DNA of 32,271 bases, from positions 1 through 32,271 of the forward strand of contig DASUHM010000097.1 in NCBI GenBank assembly GCA_036273515.1. Reading direction: 5' to 3'. The notes beneath the pieces were generated by a model, which saw only the letters and a list, made by a program, of their open reading frames with translations, was not told the origin of the DNA and did not search any database. The stretch is from Gaiellales bacterium (GTDB taxonomy: Bacteria > Actinomycetota > Thermoleophilia > Gaiellales > JAICJC01). The position numbers and the translations under genes were made by a program. Below, one piece after another: positions 30,016-32,271 of this stretch. Positions within the stretch are counted from its first letter, which is position 1, and the number at the start of each line of letters is the position of its first letter.

Positions 30016-30969
30016 TCAGGCAGCCTCTCGGATCGTGGTGGACGGGTGTGCGGTGCGAGCGCCCGAGGCGTGGTACTGCACGTCGTCCTGCGTGAGCTCC
30101 ATGAAGATCGATTCGAGCGATTCGCGCTGCGGCGTCAGTTCATGGAGCTCGATGCCAGCTTCGGCGGAGCGGCGGCCTATGACGTCGCTATCGAGGCCGG
30201 CGACGTGGAAGACGTCGGGCCGCTCGCCGTCGCCGATCACCTGTACGCCGTCGGCGGAGAGCACCTGGCGCAGACGCTCGCCGTTCGGTGTTCGGACGAG
30301 CACCCGCCCGTCCGAGCCCATCGCAACAAGCTCGGTATCGGAGACGTCGGCAATCAACCGGCCACGACCGATGATGATGAAGTGCTCGGCAGTGAGAGCC
30401 ATCTCGCTCATCAGATGCGACGAGACGAACACGGTGCGACCCTCCGCCGCGAGGTCCTTCAGCAGGTTGCGGATCCAGAGGATGCCCTCCGGGTCAAGCC
30501 CGTTGACGGGCTCGTCCAGCATCACAGTCTCCGGATCGCCCAGCAACGCTGAGGCAATCCCGAGCCGCTGGCTCATGCCCAGCGAGAACGCGCCCGCGGG
30601 CCGATCGGCGACCTCTCCCAGGCCGACGAGGTTCAACACCTCGTCGACACGGCGGTCAGCGATCCCCGTGGTGGCGGCCAGTGCCCGGAGGTGGTTGCGC
30701 GCGGACCGCTGCGGGTGGATGGCCTTTGCCTCGAGCAGCGCGCCGAGCTCGGTGAGCGGGGCGGCGTGGTCGGCGAGCGGCCGGCCGTTGACCGTGGCGA
30801 GGCCGTCGCTCGGCGCGTCGAGGCCGAGGATCATGCGCATCGTGGTCGACTTCCCGGCCCCGTTCGGGCCGAGGAACCCGGTGACGATGCCGGGACGAAC
30901 GGTGAAGCTCAGGTCATCAACGGCGAGCGTCTCGCCGTAGCGCTTGGTGAGTGTCGTGACTTCGATCAT
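30016..30969 (-). CDS. ABC transporter ATP-binding protein
   Basis: A 317-residue ATPase from the ATG at 30967-30969 (MIEVTTLTKRYGETLAVDDL); the open frame continues seven codons upstream but lacks support. Walker A GPNGAGKST (about 34-42), signature FSLGMSQR (a variant of LSGGQ), Walker B ETVMLDEPVNGLDPEG, and switch histidine in FVSSHLMSEM. A C-terminal domain of about 100 residues is typical of ATPases of bacitracin/lantibiotic-type exporters. With the permease and two-component system it forms a sensing-and-efflux set. Confidence 0.94.
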   Translation of the reverse strand: MIEVTTLTKRYGETLAVDDLSFTVRPGIVTGFLGPNGAGKSTTMRMILGLDAPSDGLATVNGRPLADHAAPLTELGALLEAKAIHPQRSARNHLRALAATTGIADRRVDEVLNLVGLGEVADRPAGAFSLGMSQRLGIASALLGDPETVMLDEPVNGLDPEGILWIRNLLKDLAAEGRTVFVSSHLMSEMALTAEHFIIIGRGRLIADVSDTELVAMGSDGRVLVRTPNGERLRQVLSADGVQVIGDGERPDVFHVAGLDSDVIGRRSAEAGIELHELTPQRESLESIFMELTQDDVQYHASGARTAHPSTTIREAA

Positions 30970-31295
30970 GCCCCCATGATCGGCCTCCAAGGCCGCCGCC
31001 GCGTCGTCTTGACGCAGGCTCGTAGCTACTGCAGTCGCAGTACTCGCCGGATGGCGCCTCAGGATGTGGCGAGTCGCTCGGCTGGCCGCTTGAAGCTCCT
31101 ACACCCACCAACGCGCTACCCGATCAGGGGAGCCGTCAGGTCAGCCACGGCGTGGTCGATGACCAACCGCGTGTTGGGAGGCGGCGGCACGCTCCGCCGC
31201 TGCCGTCGACTGATGGCGGAGGGACTCAAGGGGCGTGAGGAGGTTCGAATACCCTCCCGTTGGGGGTACTCCATGTCGGCTCTCTCCGAGCGGCT
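30970..31295. other. Interval with palindrome and att-like repeat, no gene
   Basis: Upstream region of the ABC operon. It contains TACTGC-AGTC-GCAGTA at 31027-31042, a perfect inverted repeat that could be a regulator site, and the tRNA-Glu 3' end copy at 31255-31268. No convincing coding region is seen. Confidence 0.5.
31255..31268 (+). repeat. Copy of the tRNA-Glu 3' end (att-like)
   Basis: TCCCGTTGGGGGTA, identical to 27175-27188 and in the same orientation, preceded by a recognisable GGTTCGAAT. No tRNA body is present. It marks the far boundary of the two-component/ABC island or the near boundary of a second element whose integrase remnant starts 27 bases further on. Confidence 0.6.
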
Positions 31296-31673
31296 TTACG
31301 ACTCATCTGGTGCCCGGTTGGTGCCTTGAGCCTGATTTTCTAACCACATCTTGCGCATGAAGGCGGCGTCGGCGCCCATTTCGCGGACCCAGCCTCCATA
31401 CGTCGCGAACGTGCGATTGACGTCTGCGTGCCCCATCTGCCGGGCGAGGGTCGCGATTGGAACGCCGGAATGTAAGCAGTGGAGTGCGTAGCTGTGGCGG
31501 AGGTTGTACGGCGTCCGGTAGTCCAGCCCGGCGGCCTCAAGAGCCGGCCTCCAGGTTTCCCGCCAGAAGTAGGGCCAACGAATCGGCCTACCGTCGATGT
31601 GGAAGACCCGCCGTGTCGTCAGCGTTCGCGGCAGCGAGCGGATCGCGTCGACGCCACGCTTGGTGAGGTGCAC
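31296..31673 (-). pseudogene. Tyrosine recombinase (phage-type integrase), C-terminal remnant
   Basis: About 125 residues of the catalytic domain only: HLTKRGVDAIRSLP, RTLTTRRVFHIDGRPIRW, then the HxxR-type box YNLRHSYALHCLHSGVPIAT, LARQMGHADVNRT, and the nucleophile region FATYGGW. The first catalytic arginine box and the DNA-binding N-terminal domain are missing. The frame runs upstream without a stop into beta-helix protein sequence at about 31673, so it has been joined to another gene and is not functional as a recombinase. A GTG at 31671-31673 is only nominal. Confidence 0.8.
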
Positions 31674-32199
31674 TGTGGGGCCGGCGTCCCCGCCTGCTGG
31701 GCAGCCGCGGTCGTTGCCGATGTAGCGGTTATGGCGCGCGAGCCAGAAGCGGGCCGGGGCCGGGCCGAAGTCGGCGTCGAGGCCGACGCAGTTGCCGCGG
31801 GCGACGTTGACGATGTCGGCCCCGAACGACGAATCCCGGTGCAGGAATCCGAACGGCTCGTTGTCGATGGCGCGGTTTCATCAGGCGGACGTCGGCGTGC
31901 GGCGAGTCGCCGACGTAGAAGCCGGCCTCGTGGTCTCCTACGTCCAGGTTGCCGATGAAGCGGGTGTCGTGGCCGACGAAGCTGGTGATGCCGTAGCCGC
32001 GTTGTCGATTGAGGCTGAGTTGGCGCACGGTCGTGTGTGTCGTGTTGAAAAAGACGATGCCGTCGCCGCTGAAGCCCTCCACACGGATGCCGATGACGGT
32101 CGTGCGCGCAACGGCAACACCATCACCTCCGAGGCTGCTCCACCGGCGGTGTTGATAGACGCTCGGAGGCCGCCACTCGCGAGTTGGGTGAGCTTTCAT
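31674..32199 (-). pseudogene. Parallel beta-helix (pectate-lyase-like) protein, broken
   Basis: The N-terminal part reads from the ATG at 32197-32199 and includes VARTTVIGIRVEGFSGDGIV, TTVRQLSLNRQRGYGITSFV, FIGNLDVGDHEAGFYVGDS and PHADVRL, a regular right-handed beta-helix pattern. Around 31876-31883 the frame changes: the continuation RAIDNEPFGFLHRDSSFGAD and LARHNRYIGNDRG is in another frame. That second frame then runs straight into the integrase remnant. So this is a decayed gene with one net frameshift and a lost C-terminus. Beta-helix proteins of this kind are often extracellular. Confidence 0.7.
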
Positions 32200-32271
32200 G
32201 GCGGCGCCTTTTTCATCGAGCGTTCGCCGAGCAGACGCTCGGCGTCGGTAAGGTCGAGTTCCTTAGCGAGC
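32196..32271 (-). CDS. C-terminal end of an unidentified gene (cut by window)
   Basis: The last 24 residues, LAKELDLTDAERLLGERS then MKKAPP, end in a TGA that overlaps the ATG of the beta-helix gene (ATGA). Amphipathic helix; too short to assign. Confidence 0.4.
   Translation of the reverse strand, partial: LAKELDLTDAERLLGERSMKKAPP

Noticed and set aside
1-32271. CRISPR arrays, rRNA genes, riboswitches, replication origin
   Set aside because: No regularly spaced repeats, rRNA-like stretches, recognisable riboswitch cores or DnaA-box clusters were seen on reading either strand.

Overview
The window is high-GC bacterial DNA with frequent GTG starts, many 1-4 base stop/start overlaps (GTGA, ATGA, TGATG) and a SigB/SigF-type sigma factor. 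Together with the gene content (DUF4255/tail sheath, IS110, DUF892, LuxR-type two-component system) this suggests an actinobacterium, perhaps a deep-branching lineage such as Thermoleophilia. That placement is an inference from style and content; no rRNA or marker gene is present.

Layout. (1) 1-2718, minus: the upstream end of a contractile injection system (eCIS) operon, with a DUF4255/Pvc16-like cap protein, a degenerate receiver-like protein and a tail sheath cut by the window edge. (2) 2799-5137, minus: a D-threonine-aldolase/D-serine-dehydratase-like PLP enzyme coupled to an MFS transporter. (3) 5359-9951: a stress-signalling block with a small membrane protein, a frameshifted RsbW-like anti-sigma kinase, a STAS protein coupled to a sugar porter, a 30-residue protein, a SigB/SigF-type sigma factor, an 82-residue protein and a HAD hydrolase. 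(4) 9968-11736: an IS110-family element with structured non-coding ends, followed by the broken start of an IS481-like transposase. (5) 11737-17521, minus: one five-gene operon (ThDP enzyme, enolase-superfamily enzyme, membrane protein, gluconate-2-dehydrogenase subunit-3-like protein, GMC oxidoreductase). (6) 17682-18691, plus: DUF892 ferritin-like protein and a membrane protein. (7) 18693-22687: a YihY/BrkB membrane protein operon, divergent from a TOPRIM protein and a secreted double-propeller protein. (8) 22753-26177: an orphan TadG-like protein, then a small tRNA-Lys-associated island with a Tat-exported ferritin-like protein and a STAS protein. (9) 26215-27095: a phosphodiesterase and a 59-residue protein. 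(10) 27117-31268: tRNA-Glu and an apparent island carrying a two-component system and an ABC exporter, closed by a copy of the tRNA 3' end. (11) 31296-32271: decayed integrase and beta-helix fragments.

The main unifying signal is a promoter motif, GTTT-N16/17-GGGTA(C/G), close to the SigB/SigF consensus. It precedes the sugar porter-STAS operon, the five-gene oxidation operon, the DUF892 operon, the YihY operon and probably the 82-residue/HAD pair; a looser form precedes the Tat ferritin-like gene. The sigma factor, STAS antagonist and disrupted anti-sigma kinase lie in the same window, so most of the middle looks like a local general-stress regulon of sugar import and oxidation, ferritin-like protection and envelope proteins. 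The inactivated kinase would, if real, change how that sigma factor is controlled.
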